Made by a program: the position numbers and the translations under genes. This document shows positions 7,085-15,776 of a stretch of 64,000 bases of DNA, one piece after another. Within the stretch, counting starts at the first letter, position 1, and each line of letters opens with the position of its first letter. The notes below the pieces were generated by a model. That model searched no databases, was not told where the DNA came from, and saw only the letters and a list, made by a program, of their open reading frames with translations. The stretch is from Chitinophaga pinensis. Lineage in GTDB: Bacteria; Bacteroidota; Bacteroidia; Chitinophagales; Chitinophagaceae. The stretch covers positions 5,704,001 to 5,768,000 of the forward strand of contig LR632930.1 in assembly GCA_902167325.1 (NCBI GenBank), written 5' to 3'.

Positions 7085-8575
7085 TTATCGGTTCGATAAT
7101 ATTTGCTGAAGTTTGATTTTCCAATCTGCATAAGCCTCCTGATAAGCGCTTTGTACACGGGCATCCGGTGCAATGGCCTCAAGTAAGTCCATCCCCCGGA
7201 AAGCTTCTTTAAAGGAAGAGAATACCCCTGCCCCTACGCCCGCTCCTCTTGCCGCACCCTGCGCTCCGTCGGTATTATATAGTTCAATCTCAGCTCCTGT
7301 TGTGTTGGCAAATGCTTCGCGGAAAAGCGGACTGAGGAACATATTTGCCTTACCTGCGCGAACGCGATGAAAGCTAAGTCCCATTTCACGCATAATATCC
7401 ATCCCGTAAGCGAGTGCGAATACAATACCTTCCTGTCCTGCGCGGAGCAAATGCCCCTGTGAGTGTATCCCAAAGTCGAGGCCCTGTACACTGGCACCGG
7501 GGAGCCGGTTGGCCAGTATCCTTTCCGCCCCGTTCCCAAACGGGAACACGCGCAGCCCTTCCGCACCGGGAGGTGCCTGTTCTGCCAGACTATTCATCTT
7601 ATCATATGATATACCACCGGATACCTGGCGCAACCAGCTGTTGAGGATGCCCGTGCCATTGAGGCACATGAGCACGCCGTTGCGCGTTTCTTCAACAGTA
7701 TTGTTCACATGGATAAAGGTATTGACACGGCTCTCTGCATCATACGCAGGCTCACTGCCCACAGCATACACCACTCCGGAAGTGCCCGCAGTGGTAGCGG
7801 CTTCTCCGGGTTGCAGCACGTTCAGTGAAAAAGCATTGTTAGGCTGATCGCCGGCACGGTAGGTAACCGGTGTTCCATCTTTCAATCCCAGCAATTCCGC
7901 AGCTGCTTTCGTGACACGCCCCTGCTCCCCGAAAGTGGGCACAATGGGCGATAAGAGCGACGCATCGATACCGTATAACTGCAACAGTTTATCCGATACT
8001 TTGCCCGCTGCAAAGTCCCAGAAGATGCCTTCCGAAAGACCGGACAATGTAGTAGCCGGCACCCCGGTGAGGCGCATGGCGATGAAGTCGCCCGGCAGCA
8101 TGATGTGCCGGATCTTTGCATACACTTCAGGTTCGTGTTGCTGTACCCACCGCAGCTTGGAGGCGGTAAAGTTGCCGGGAGAATTTAGCAGGTGAGGCAG
8201 CGTATAATCACTGCCCAGTTGCTTCGCCGCTTCGTCTCCCGTTTGTACAGCGCGGGAATCGCACCAGATGATGGAAGGCCGCAGTACGGCGAGGTTCTCA
8301 TCCACACACACCAGTCCGTGCATCTGGTAAGCAATGCCGATGCCTTTCACTGCAGCGGCATCGAAGGGATGCTGTTGCTGCAGGCGGCGGGTGGCTTTCA
8401 CTACTTCTTCCCACCACATTTCCGGGTCCTGTTCGGCAAATCCGGGTTTGGGAACGCGGATACGCAGCTCATCGTCTGAGCCTGTGGCAGTAGCAAGGCA
8501 GCGCCCGCCCGAAGCATCGAGCAGCGCCGCCTTAATGGAAGAAGATCCAATATCGTAACCTAGTAAAAATGACAT
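7085..8575 (-). CDS. xylB: Xylulokinase (FGGY family)
   Basis: A 496-residue FGGY carbohydrate kinase that would phosphorylate D-xylulose to xylulose 5-phosphate for the pentose phosphate pathway. The N-terminal phosphate-binding motif LGYDIGSSSIKAALLD is at 4-19, the substrate region YQMHGLVCVD at about 107-116, and the second ATPase-fold phosphate motif TTAGTSGVVYAVG at about 260-272. The length is typical for the family. The xylulose assignment rests mainly on adjacency to xylA (12 nt); the sequence alone shows the FGGY family. It follows the symporter gene by 37 nt. Confidence 0.93.
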   Translation of the reverse strand: MSFLLGYDIGSSSIKAALLDASGGRCLATATGSDDELRIRVPKPGFAEQDPEMWWEEVVKATRRLQQQHPFDAAAVKGIGIAYQMHGLVCVDENLAVLRPSIIWCDSRAVQTGDEAAKQLGSDYTLPHLLNSPGNFTASKLRWVQQHEPEVYAKIRHIMLPGDFIAMRLTGVPATTLSGLSEGIFWDFAAGKVSDKLLQLYGIDASLLSPIVPTFGEQGRVTKAAAELLGLKDGTPVTYRAGDQPNNAFSLNVLQPGEAATTAGTSGVVYAVGSEPAYDAESRVNTFIHVNNTVEETRNGVLMCLNGTGILNSWLRQVSGGISYDKMNSLAEQAPPGAEGLRVFPFGNGAERILANRLPGASVQGLDFGIHSQGHLLRAGQEGIVFALAYGMDIMREMGLSFHRVRAGKANMFLSPLFREAFANTTGAEIELYNTDGAQGAARGAGVGAGVFSSFKEAFRGMDLLEAIAPDARVQSAYQEAYADWKIKLQQILSNR

Positions 8576-8612
8576 ATTCGTAGCCGTGGTAAAAAGATAC
8601 TATTGGTAAATA

Positions 8613-10256
8613 CTACCAGAAAATTGTGTACAAAGCTGCCAGGATACCGCAGATGATGATCGCACCCACCGTAAAGCCGGGAGCGAGTTTGAACATAGAA
8701 GTATCGATATCGAGCGCTTTGGGATTGTTTTTGCTTTTGGGGTCCATCAAACTGATGATCACCATTATTGCCACAATGATCACAAACACCCAGCCCATAC
8801 GGTTGATGAACGGCAGGTCGGGGAAGATGAACATGAGGGCTATCGACAGCGGGATGGCCAGTGCAGCGCCAGCCAGTGCAGCCGCAGCAGTGGTACGCTT
8901 CCAGAAGAAGCCCATGATGAAGATGGCGAATACACCCGGAGAAATGAAGCCGGTATATTCCTGAATAAACTGGAATGCCTGATCGAGGTTGCCCAGTGCA
9001 GGGGCTACGATGGCGGCAATGATGCAGGATACGATGATGGCGATACGACCAACTTTCACCTGCTCACCTTCAGAAGCTTCTTTCTTAAAGTGTTTCTTAT
9101 AAATATCCAGTGTAAAGATAGTGGCGATACTGTTGGCCTTACCGGCGAGGGAAGCCACGATGGCTGCGGTGAGTGCCGCGAAGGACAAGCCTTTCAGACC
9201 TGCAGGCAGCAGATTGAGGAGGATGGGATAAGCATGGTCGGGCTTTACCTGTGCCACGCCGTCTACCACCACCTGCATTTCCTGCTGGAACATACCGTTC
9301 TTCCACAGTACATAGGTAGCGATACCGGGCAGTACTACGATGATGGGCATGAGCAGTTTCAGGAAACCGGCGAAGAGCAGGCCATTACGTGCGGTTTTAA
9401 GATCGGCCCCCAGTGCGCGTTGTGTGATGTACTGGTTGCAACCCCAGTAGTTGAGGTTCACGATCCACATGCCGCCAATGAGCACCGCCAAACCGGGAAG
9501 GTCTTTATAATTCGGATTATCTTTTTCAAATATCATATGGAAATGCTCCGGCGCTTTTTGCCGTAGCAGGCCCAGTCCATCCCACATACCATTCAGGGTA
9601 TTGCCACCATCGAGTACACCGCCGAAGTGGTTAGATACGAGGTTAAGTGCGAGATAAGTAGTGGCCAAACCACCGAGGATGAGGAAGAACACCTGGATCA
9701 CATCCGTAAAACCGATCACCTTCATACCACCCAGTGTAATGATGATGGCGAATACCGCCAGCCCTATCATACAGGCTGTAAAGCTAAAGCCGGAGATGGT
9801 GGATACCGCGAGGGCACCGAGGTACAGGATGGAAGTAAGATTCACGAATACATAGAGTAACAGCCAGAACACCGCCATGATGGTGGCCACCGTACCATTA
9901 TACCGCTGACTGAGGAACTGCGGCATCGTGTAAATCTTGTTCTTGAGATAAACAGGCAGGAAAAAGACAGCAACTACCAACAGCGTGGCAGCGGCCATCC
10001 ATTCGTAAGTAGAAATGGCCAGGCCCATTTTGAAGCCGGAGCCGCTCATACCGATAAACTGTTCGGCAGAAATGTTGGAGGCAATCAGGGATGCGCCAAT
10101 AGCCCACCAGGTCAGCGAGCCTTCGGCAAGGAAAAAGTCTTTCGTGTCGGCATTCGCCTTCTTCTTCTTGTTGTAAATGTAATAACCATATCCGGCCACA
10201 ATTACGAAGTAAATCGCAAATACGATGTAGTCGTACGGTAATAGTTTGTGATTCAT
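8613..10256 (-). CDS. Sodium:solute symporter (SSS family), probable xylose/sugar transporter
   Basis: A 547-residue inner-membrane protein with about 14 hydrophobic segments. Early SSS features include YDYIVFAIYFVIVAGYGYY (helix 1) and the FFLAEGSLTWWAIGASLIASNISAEQFIG region (about 41-69), where backbone and side chains form the sodium and sugar sites in SglT-type carriers. Later KANSIATIFTLDIYKKHFKK and GFISPGVFAIFIMGFFWKR are typical of the family. It is the first gene of the operon symporter-xylB-xylA-galM, so xylose is the likely cargo; that specificity is inferred. No confident promoter was recognised in the 136 nt upstream. Confidence 0.88.
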   Translation of the reverse strand: MNHKLLPYDYIVFAIYFVIVAGYGYYIYNKKKKANADTKDFFLAEGSLTWWAIGASLIASNISAEQFIGMSGSGFKMGLAISTYEWMAAATLLVVAVFFLPVYLKNKIYTMPQFLSQRYNGTVATIMAVFWLLLYVFVNLTSILYLGALAVSTISGFSFTACMIGLAVFAIIITLGGMKVIGFTDVIQVFFLILGGLATTYLALNLVSNHFGGVLDGGNTLNGMWDGLGLLRQKAPEHFHMIFEKDNPNYKDLPGLAVLIGGMWIVNLNYWGCNQYITQRALGADLKTARNGLLFAGFLKLLMPIIVVLPGIATYVLWKNGMFQQEMQVVVDGVAQVKPDHAYPILLNLLPAGLKGLSFAALTAAIVASLAGKANSIATIFTLDIYKKHFKKEASEGEQVKVGRIAIIVSCIIAAIVAPALGNLDQAFQFIQEYTGFISPGVFAIFIMGFFWKRTTAAAALAGAALAIPLSIALMFIFPDLPFINRMGWVFVIIVAIMVIISLMDPKSKNNPKALDIDTSMFKLAPGFTVGAIIICGILAALYTIFW

Positions 10257-10342
10257 ATTAGTATCAGTATAACGTGAAGTGGATTAGTTTGTCAAGATAG
10301 CAACAAATTTTTAATTGTTATTTCTACAGTTAAAAATATAAA

Positions 10343-10374
10343 TAAAAAAAAGCCGGACGGTTTCCCATCCGGCT
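10343..10374 (-). terminator. Terminator after the GH29 fucosidase gene
   Basis: A 10-bp stem with one mismatch (10351-10360 with 10365-10374) is followed by eight U residues in the minus direction. It separates the fucosidase cluster from the xylose operon. Confidence 0.85.
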
Positions 10375-10392
10375 TAAATACTTCATTATCAA

Positions 10393-11862
10393 TTAGCTGG
10401 CCTTGGAAACTTTAAACGTCCAGGCGTATTCGCCGGGCGTTTCCTTTGCAGAAAGCTTCGGTACGGTTACACGAATGCCTTTGGGGGTTTTGATCCACTT
10501 CAGGTTGCCGGGGTGGCCGAGCAGCTGTACGGTGGTGCCTGCAGCGGGTGTAACACCGTTGATATCCAGTGTGCCAACAGGCATAACCGGTGCAATAGCG
10601 TATACCGCATCGCCCTTACGGGTGAAGAAAAGCTCCTTACGGGCATAGCCCGGTGCGGGGTCTACCGTTTGCTTCAGCAGTACTTCAGCACTCACGTAGC
10701 CGTGATGCTTGGGCTGTTCGCGGTTGCCTGCCGTCCATTGTGCAGGTGTTTTCCATGCGCGGGTGTCGTAGATGGCTTCGCCGTTGATGTCGAGCCATTT
10801 GCCGATCTGCAGTAAACGTTCCTGCATAATGGGGGGAATCTTGCCATGTGCATCCGGTCCGATATCGAGCAGGAGGTTACCACCGCCGCTCACAATGTCG
10901 AGCAGCAGGTAGATGAGTGACTGTGCGCTGTTGTAATCCTCGATATCCTCGTTACGGTTGTAACCGAAGGAGTATCCCATGCCGCGGCACTCTTCCCATG
11001 GCTTGCTGAATGTTTTGCCTACTTCATATTCTGTGGTAAAATAACCTCCGTGCTTCTGACGGATGCCCTTACCCCATCGGTCGTTGATCACTACCGACTC
11101 TTTCACGGGCGATTCGTTGTAGAGCCAGGTGAGGAAGTCGAGTGATTGCCAGGTGCTGTCTGTCTGATCCCATTCACCATCAGGCCAAACGATGTCAGGC
11201 TTGTAACGGTTCACAAGATCTTTCAGCTGCGGGATCATGTGAGTGGTCACGTATTCATTATACTTCCCGCTGGAGTACAGGGGGTTGTACCATTCGTAGA
11301 GGGAGTAGTAGAAGCCCATCTTCACAGAAGTTTTCTTCACTGCGGCGGTAAGGTCGCCCAGTACGTCGCGTTTGGAAGCGGCGTCCATCGCGTTCCAGGG
11401 GCGCCCGAAGGCTTTGGTGGCTTCCTTGCTGGGCCAGAGGGCAAAGCCATCGTGGTGCTTGGAAGTGAGTACTACGTATTTGGCGCCTGATTTTTCAAAC
11501 AGTCTGGCCCATGCATCGGGGTCAAAGTCTTCTGCTTTGAAAAGGTCGGCAAACTGGTAATAGGAGAAATCTTTTCCGTATACCTTGTTGTGATAATCGA
11601 GTACGGCAGTAGTACCGTTCTGTCCGTTACCGTATGTTTTACCGGATTGCAGCCATTGCTGATACCATTCGGAATACACCCCTTTAGGTGCCCATGCAGG
11701 TACGGAATACACTCCCCAGTGAATGAAGATCCCGAATTTCGCATTTTCGAACCATGCGGGAACGGGCCTGCTGTCGATCGATTCCCAGGTGGGCTTATAC
11801 TGCGCCATAGCGGTGGCGGGCAGCAGCGCCCATACCAGGAGCTTCAGCCATTTTCTCATCAT
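10393..11862 (-). CDS. GH29 alpha-L-fucosidase, secreted
   Basis: A 489-residue protein with a signal peptide cut near TAMA-Q (residue 20). The GH29 catalytic barrel shows FGIFIHWG (43-50), TSKHHDGFALWPS (133-145) and DIVWPDGEW, where Asp228 is the expected nucleophile. A small C-terminal beta domain follows (about 400-489). It would release terminal alpha-L-fucose in the periplasm. It starts 19 nt after the GH95 stop, so the two fucosidases are probably co-transcribed and of complementary linkage range. Family is firm, precise linkage unknown. Confidence 0.93.
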   Translation of the reverse strand: MMRKWLKLLVWALLPATAMAQYKPTWESIDSRPVPAWFENAKFGIFIHWGVYSVPAWAPKGVYSEWYQQWLQSGKTYGNGQNGTTAVLDYHNKVYGKDFSYYQFADLFKAEDFDPDAWARLFEKSGAKYVVLTSKHHDGFALWPSKEATKAFGRPWNAMDAASKRDVLGDLTAAVKKTSVKMGFYYSLYEWYNPLYSSGKYNEYVTTHMIPQLKDLVNRYKPDIVWPDGEWDQTDSTWQSLDFLTWLYNESPVKESVVINDRWGKGIRQKHGGYFTTEYEVGKTFSKPWEECRGMGYSFGYNRNEDIEDYNSAQSLIYLLLDIVSGGGNLLLDIGPDAHGKIPPIMQERLLQIGKWLDINGEAIYDTRAWKTPAQWTAGNREQPKHHGYVSAEVLLKQTVDPAPGYARKELFFTRKGDAVYAIAPVMPVGTLDINGVTPAAGTTVQLLGHPGNLKWIKTPKGIRVTVPKLSAKETPGEYAWTFKVSKAS

Positions 11863-11881
11863 ATACTTGCTTATTTATTTG

Positions 11882-14269
11882 TCAGAGTAACTGTTCTACC
11901 GGTACTTGTACGGTTTTGCCTCTTTCAATTGAGAGCGGTAATAAATGTTGTCCGTATTTAAGTACGATATTTCTGCCGGTGGTAGAGCGCAGGGTGATGG
12001 CGGTCAGCTTTCCTTCCGCCCACGTAAGGTCCAGCTCAAATCCCCCTCTTGCACAAAGCCCTGTTACACTCCCTGTTTTCCATTGGGCGGGTAATGCAGG
12101 CAGCAGCTCCACATAAGCCCCGTGGCTCTGCAGCAGTGCTTCCGCAATACCGGCCGTTCCGCCGAAGTTACCATCGATCTGGAAAGGGGGATGGGTGTCG
12201 AACAGGTTGGGCAGGGTGCTTTTTGCCAGCAGGGCCTGCATGTTATTATACACGCTGTCTGATTGCTTCAGACGGGCGTAGAAATTGATGATCCATGCAC
12301 GGCTCCATCCCGTATGCCCGCCTCCTTTGGCCAGCCGGCCGGTAAGGGTACGCATGGCGCCTTCGAATAAACTGGGCGACTGCTCCGTGATCTGCGTACC
12401 GGGGTGCAGGCCAAAGAGGTGAGAGATGTGGCGGTGCCCCGGTTCCGCTTCCGTATATTCTTCGATCCATTCGAGGATGCGCCCGTCTTTCCCGGTACGG
12501 GTAGGCGGTAACTGCCGGATGATATCTTCCCAGCGCACCACATCGGCAGAATCGATCCGAAGCGCCTGCGCAGCGGCCACGCATTTGGATAGGAACTCGC
12601 GGATGATCTGGTTATCCATGGTTGGCCCGTAGGTAAGGCCGGTAGACTTACCCGTTACAGGGTGAATAAACTCGTTTTCGGGAGAGCTGGCCGGGGATGT
12701 AACGAGGTACCCTTCCGGACTTTTAATCAGATAATCTTCCACGAACTCGGCATGTTCCTTCATGAGTGGATATGCTTTTTCGCGGAGGAATTTATAATCG
12801 AGCGTGAAGGCGAAATGTTCCCAGAAGTGGAGGCACATCCAGCTGGCGCCCATGGGGAAGGTGCCCCAGCCCACGCCGTTCTGCACGCCGGTTTTACCAA
12901 ATGCGTCTGTACAGTGATGCACCACCCATCCGCGGGCGTTGTACATCTTTTTGGCGGTGATGCGCCCTTCGGGCCGGAGGCGGTCCATGAAGTCGAACAG
13001 CGGGGCCGTGGTGAGTGACAGGTTCGTCACTTCCGCAGGCCAGTAGTTCATTTGTAAGTTGATGTTGGTATGGAAGTCTGCATTCCACGGTGCGTCCATA
13101 TGCTGGTTCCAGATGCCCTGCAGGTTGGCGGGCAATACGCCCGGCCCGCGTGAGCTGCTGAGCAGCAGGTAACGGCCGTATTGGAAATAGAGTTCCATCA
13201 GGTCCACATCTTCCCCACCCTTCCGCACGGCGGTCACTCTTTCATCTGTAGGCAGCTGGCTGGCCGGTGAATTACCCAGCTCTATGTGTACCCTTTGCAT
13301 AACCGGACTGAAATCCGCGATATGTTTTGCTTTGATGGCAGCGTATGATTTTGCCGCAGCGGCCGTCAGGAGGCGGCGCGCTTTGGTCATGGCTACTGCC
13401 GGACCGGGATCCAGATCCTGCTTCACCGCATTGTAACTGGTGGCGCCCTGAATATAGAGCGTTACTGCCCCTGCGCCTTTCACTTGTATAGTTCCGCTTT
13501 TAGCGGTAGCGGTGCCGCCGGAAGGCACAACCTGCACGATGCCTGCAAAGCGCATATGTGCACCTTCAGGACCTTTATTCTCTTTGCCGTTCTTATCGAT
13601 GATCTGCCCGTCGAGTACGAGCTGGCGGCCAATGGCAGTCACCTTCGCATCTCTTACCTGCAGGGATGTATCGCGCGGGTCTGGCCGGGTCAGGGATAAC
13701 ACGGCATTGATGGCGCCCGGTTTAGAGGCGCTGATATGTACAACAATGATATTGTCTGGATTGGAAGCGATGACTTCCTGTTTGTAGGTTACACCATTCA
13801 CGGCGAATGTGGTGAGTGCAACACCGGAAACGAGTTCCAGGCTGCGGCGGTATTGTTCCGTTTCTCCGAAACCATAGTCGATGTTAACGTTCATCAACGT
13901 TTGGTTGGAGCGGAAGCTGCGGGCCGGGCGGGCGGGGTTACCGCCGTCGGTGGCGAGGAAGTGTTTACTGGCAATTTCGAAAGCCTCCGCATTCTTATTT
14001 TCGAAAATAAGGCGGCGGATGGTATCGAGGTATTTGCCGGCGTCGGGGTTGGCATCATTGAATTTGAGGCCTGCCCATACACTTTCTTCATTCACCTGCA
14101 GGATCTCCCTGCCGGTACGGCCGTAAACCATAGCGCCGAGGCGGCCATTGCCAACAGGCAGGGCTTCCTCCCAGCGCGCGGCTGGTTTGGTATACCAAAG
14201 TGTGAGTGGTGACTGTTGCGCCAGGGCCGAATTCCCCAGCACCATCATGAGTACAAGGATCTTTTTCAT
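11882..14269 (-). CDS. GH95 alpha-L-fucosidase, secreted
   Basis: A 795-residue protein. ATG 14269 gives a clean signal peptide (MKKILVLMMVLGNSALAQ); a longer frame upstream would bury it. The N-terminal GH95 domain starts at LWYTKPAARWEEALPVGNG and contains NEESVWAG. The alpha/alpha-barrel holds FHTNINLQMNYWP (the paired Asn residues that act with the general base in GH95), SSPENEF and FQIDGNFGGTAG with the family's catalytic Asp. GH95 enzymes mostly cleave alpha-1,2-fucose, as on xyloglucan or blood-group-type glycans. The upstream spacer holds a hairpin (14303-14327). With xylose genes adjacent, fucosylated xyloglucan is one possible source; this is inference. Confidence 0.93.
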   Translation of the reverse strand: MKKILVLMMVLGNSALAQQSPLTLWYTKPAARWEEALPVGNGRLGAMVYGRTGREILQVNEESVWAGLKFNDANPDAGKYLDTIRRLIFENKNAEAFEIASKHFLATDGGNPARPARSFRSNQTLMNVNIDYGFGETEQYRRSLELVSGVALTTFAVNGVTYKQEVIASNPDNIIVVHISASKPGAINAVLSLTRPDPRDTSLQVRDAKVTAIGRQLVLDGQIIDKNGKENKGPEGAHMRFAGIVQVVPSGGTATAKSGTIQVKGAGAVTLYIQGATSYNAVKQDLDPGPAVAMTKARRLLTAAAAKSYAAIKAKHIADFSPVMQRVHIELGNSPASQLPTDERVTAVRKGGEDVDLMELYFQYGRYLLLSSSRGPGVLPANLQGIWNQHMDAPWNADFHTNINLQMNYWPAEVTNLSLTTAPLFDFMDRLRPEGRITAKKMYNARGWVVHHCTDAFGKTGVQNGVGWGTFPMGASWMCLHFWEHFAFTLDYKFLREKAYPLMKEHAEFVEDYLIKSPEGYLVTSPASSPENEFIHPVTGKSTGLTYGPTMDNQIIREFLSKCVAAAQALRIDSADVVRWEDIIRQLPPTRTGKDGRILEWIEEYTEAEPGHRHISHLFGLHPGTQITEQSPSLFEGAMRTLTGRLAKGGGHTGWSRAWIINFYARLKQSDSVYNNMQALLAKSTLPNLFDTHPPFQIDGNFGGTAGIAEALLQSHGAYVELLPALPAQWKTGSVTGLCARGGFELDLTWAEGKLTAITLRSTTGRNIVLKYGQHLLPLSIERGKTVQVPVEQLL

Positions 14270-14302
14270 AACCGTAAACGTTGCATGAACAATATACTGC
14301 AT

Positions 14303-14327
14303 GCCCCCGTTGCATACAAGCGGGGGC
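14303..14327. repeat. GC-rich hairpin in the oxidoreductase-GH95 spacer
   Basis: A 7-bp GC stem (14303-14309 with 14321-14327) and an 11-nt loop, with no uridine tract on either strand. It could be a weak terminator, an RNA-processing site or a stability element. It lies in the 86-nt gap before the GH95 start. Confidence 0.45.
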
Positions 14328-14355
14328 GAAATAAACACCATTAATGGCGATAATC

Positions 14356-15465
14356 TTATGCCGGAATCATTGCTGCCAGCATTCGCCCGGCTTCGGAACC
14401 GATGGCGATGCCCATCCCTCCCATTCTCACGGCAAGGAATATACGTGCTGAATGTGCTTTAATAAGCGGCTCTTTCGTACTGCCAAATGCCATAATCCCC
14501 GACCACCGGTGCTCGATGGCCACATCGCGCCCCGGCAATATAATGGTTCGGAGCTTCTCTTCCAGATCTGCCTGAATCACCGCGTTCAGTTCCGTTTCGG
14601 TTGTGGCTTCGCCCAACAGGTCGAGGTTCCGCCCGCCACCGAAAAGCACACGGCCCTGCAGTTCGCGGAAATAATAATATCCTTTATCGAAATGATAAAC
14701 GCCTTTAAAAGGGAGGTCTTTCACAGGTTCGGTCACCAGCACCTGCCCGCGCCCCGGGGCAATATCGAGGTTAGGGATGAGTGCCGGCGTAAAGGCGTTC
14801 GTACATACGGCTATATAAGGTGTTGTAAATGAAAGTCCGCCGGTTACGTTGACGGTTACGGAAGTGGGGGATTCTTCTATCCCCAGTACTTCACAACCGG
14901 TTTTGATCTCTATGCCACGCTCCAGCGTAAGGTCGATGAGGGTGCGCATCATCATTCCGGTGTTCAATTCTCCTTCGAAGTTATTCTGGACCAGATGCTT
15001 TGCTATGATGCCTGTTTTAGGAAGCTTGTCGTCAGCCATGGAAAATGCGGGTCCGGGGAGGATGTGGCTGAGGAGCCCGTTCACTTCGTCGAGCCGGTCC
15101 AATGCAGGCACTTCTGCTTCGGAGATGAGTTCATAGCTTCCTCTTTCCCGGTAATGCATCCGGTCGTCTCCGATACGGGCACGCAGTAATTGAAGGCCTT
15201 TACGGCGTAATTGGACGAGCTTTACCACATCATCGGAGTGCATGTATGCCAGATCGTCCAGGATCTCTGTAAGGCTCCCGATACAGGCAAAACCGGCATT
15301 GCGGGTGCTGGCCCCTGCGGGCAGAAGGCCGCGTTCGAGTACAGCGATCCGTTTTTTAGGGTATTTCTCCTTCAGGCTGATAGCAGTGGACAGGCCCACG
15401 ATGCCGCTGCCGATCACGATGCAGTCGTATGCGAGTAAACTTTGCTTTTCCCAATAACTGAGCAT
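14356..15465 (-). CDS. FAD-dependent oxidoreductase (DAO/glycine oxidase-like)
   Basis: A 369-residue protein from ATG 15465. The FAD-binding Rossmann motif YDCIVIGSGIVGLSTAISL lies at 13-31, followed by the basic-strand residues AVLERG and PAGASTRNAG, typical of the D-amino-acid oxidase superfamily. A C-terminal FAD contact (IFLAVRMGGMGIAIGSEAG) is also present. The likely reaction is oxidative removal of hydrogen from a secondary amine or amino acid, but the substrate is not visible. A longer frame to 15549 exists, but its extra 28 residues do not look like a signal peptide. It may be read with GH95/GH29 through an 86-nt gap; a functional link to fucose release is not obvious. Confidence 0.8.
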   Translation of the reverse strand: MLSYWEKQSLLAYDCIVIGSGIVGLSTAISLKEKYPKKRIAVLERGLLPAGASTRNAGFACIGSLTEILDDLAYMHSDDVVKLVQLRRKGLQLLRARIGDDRMHYRERGSYELISEAEVPALDRLDEVNGLLSHILPGPAFSMADDKLPKTGIIAKHLVQNNFEGELNTGMMMRTLIDLTLERGIEIKTGCEVLGIEESPTSVTVNVTGGLSFTTPYIAVCTNAFTPALIPNLDIAPGRGQVLVTEPVKDLPFKGVYHFDKGYYYFRELQGRVLFGGGRNLDLLGEATTETELNAVIQADLEEKLRTIILPGRDVAIEHRWSGIMAFGSTKEPLIKAHSARIFLAVRMGGMGIAIGSEAGRMLAAMIPA

Positions 15466-15560
15466 ATTGCGAATGTATGAATACTCCGGTAATAAGACAA
15501 TGCTGGTTAAAGGGGGATATTGTGCCATCATTTCTAACTTAAACAGCATTAATTCTCCAA

Positions 15561-15648
15561 TGATCCTTCAGTGATCCTTCAGTGATCCTTCAGTCAAACA
15601 CCCTCAAACCTGTACCACCACTGAACACCACTGAAGGATCACTGAAGG
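15561..15648. repeat. Triple direct repeat with matching inverted copy
   Basis: TGATCCTTCAG occurs three times in tandem at 15561-15593. At 15631-15648 an 18-nt exact inverse of the unit junction follows, so the region can fold into a long hairpin in two registers. It is the only notable structure in the 311-nt gap 15466-15776 besides the ilvA terminator. It lies upstream of the oxidoreductase gene (minus strand). Function unknown. Confidence 0.75.
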
Positions 15649-15716
15649 GTGGCAGTAGGATGTCAGCAGGGAAAAAACTATATCTAATTGAATTACAAAT
15701 GTTTATATAAAAACAT

Positions 15717-15745
15717 AAAAAAAGCCCCGGTCCAGCGACCGGGGA
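15717..15745 (-). terminator. Terminator of the ilv operon
   Basis: A 7-bp GC stem (15725-15731 with 15738-15744) is followed by a run of U residues in the minus direction, 32 nt past the ilvA stop. Confidence 0.85.
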
Positions 15746-15776
15746 CTTAAAACTACTACTATAGGTTGAACCAATA

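Noticed and set aside
15541-15776. Insertion-sequence end or attachment site
   Set aside because: Repeats are present, but there is no transposase, target duplication or integrase.
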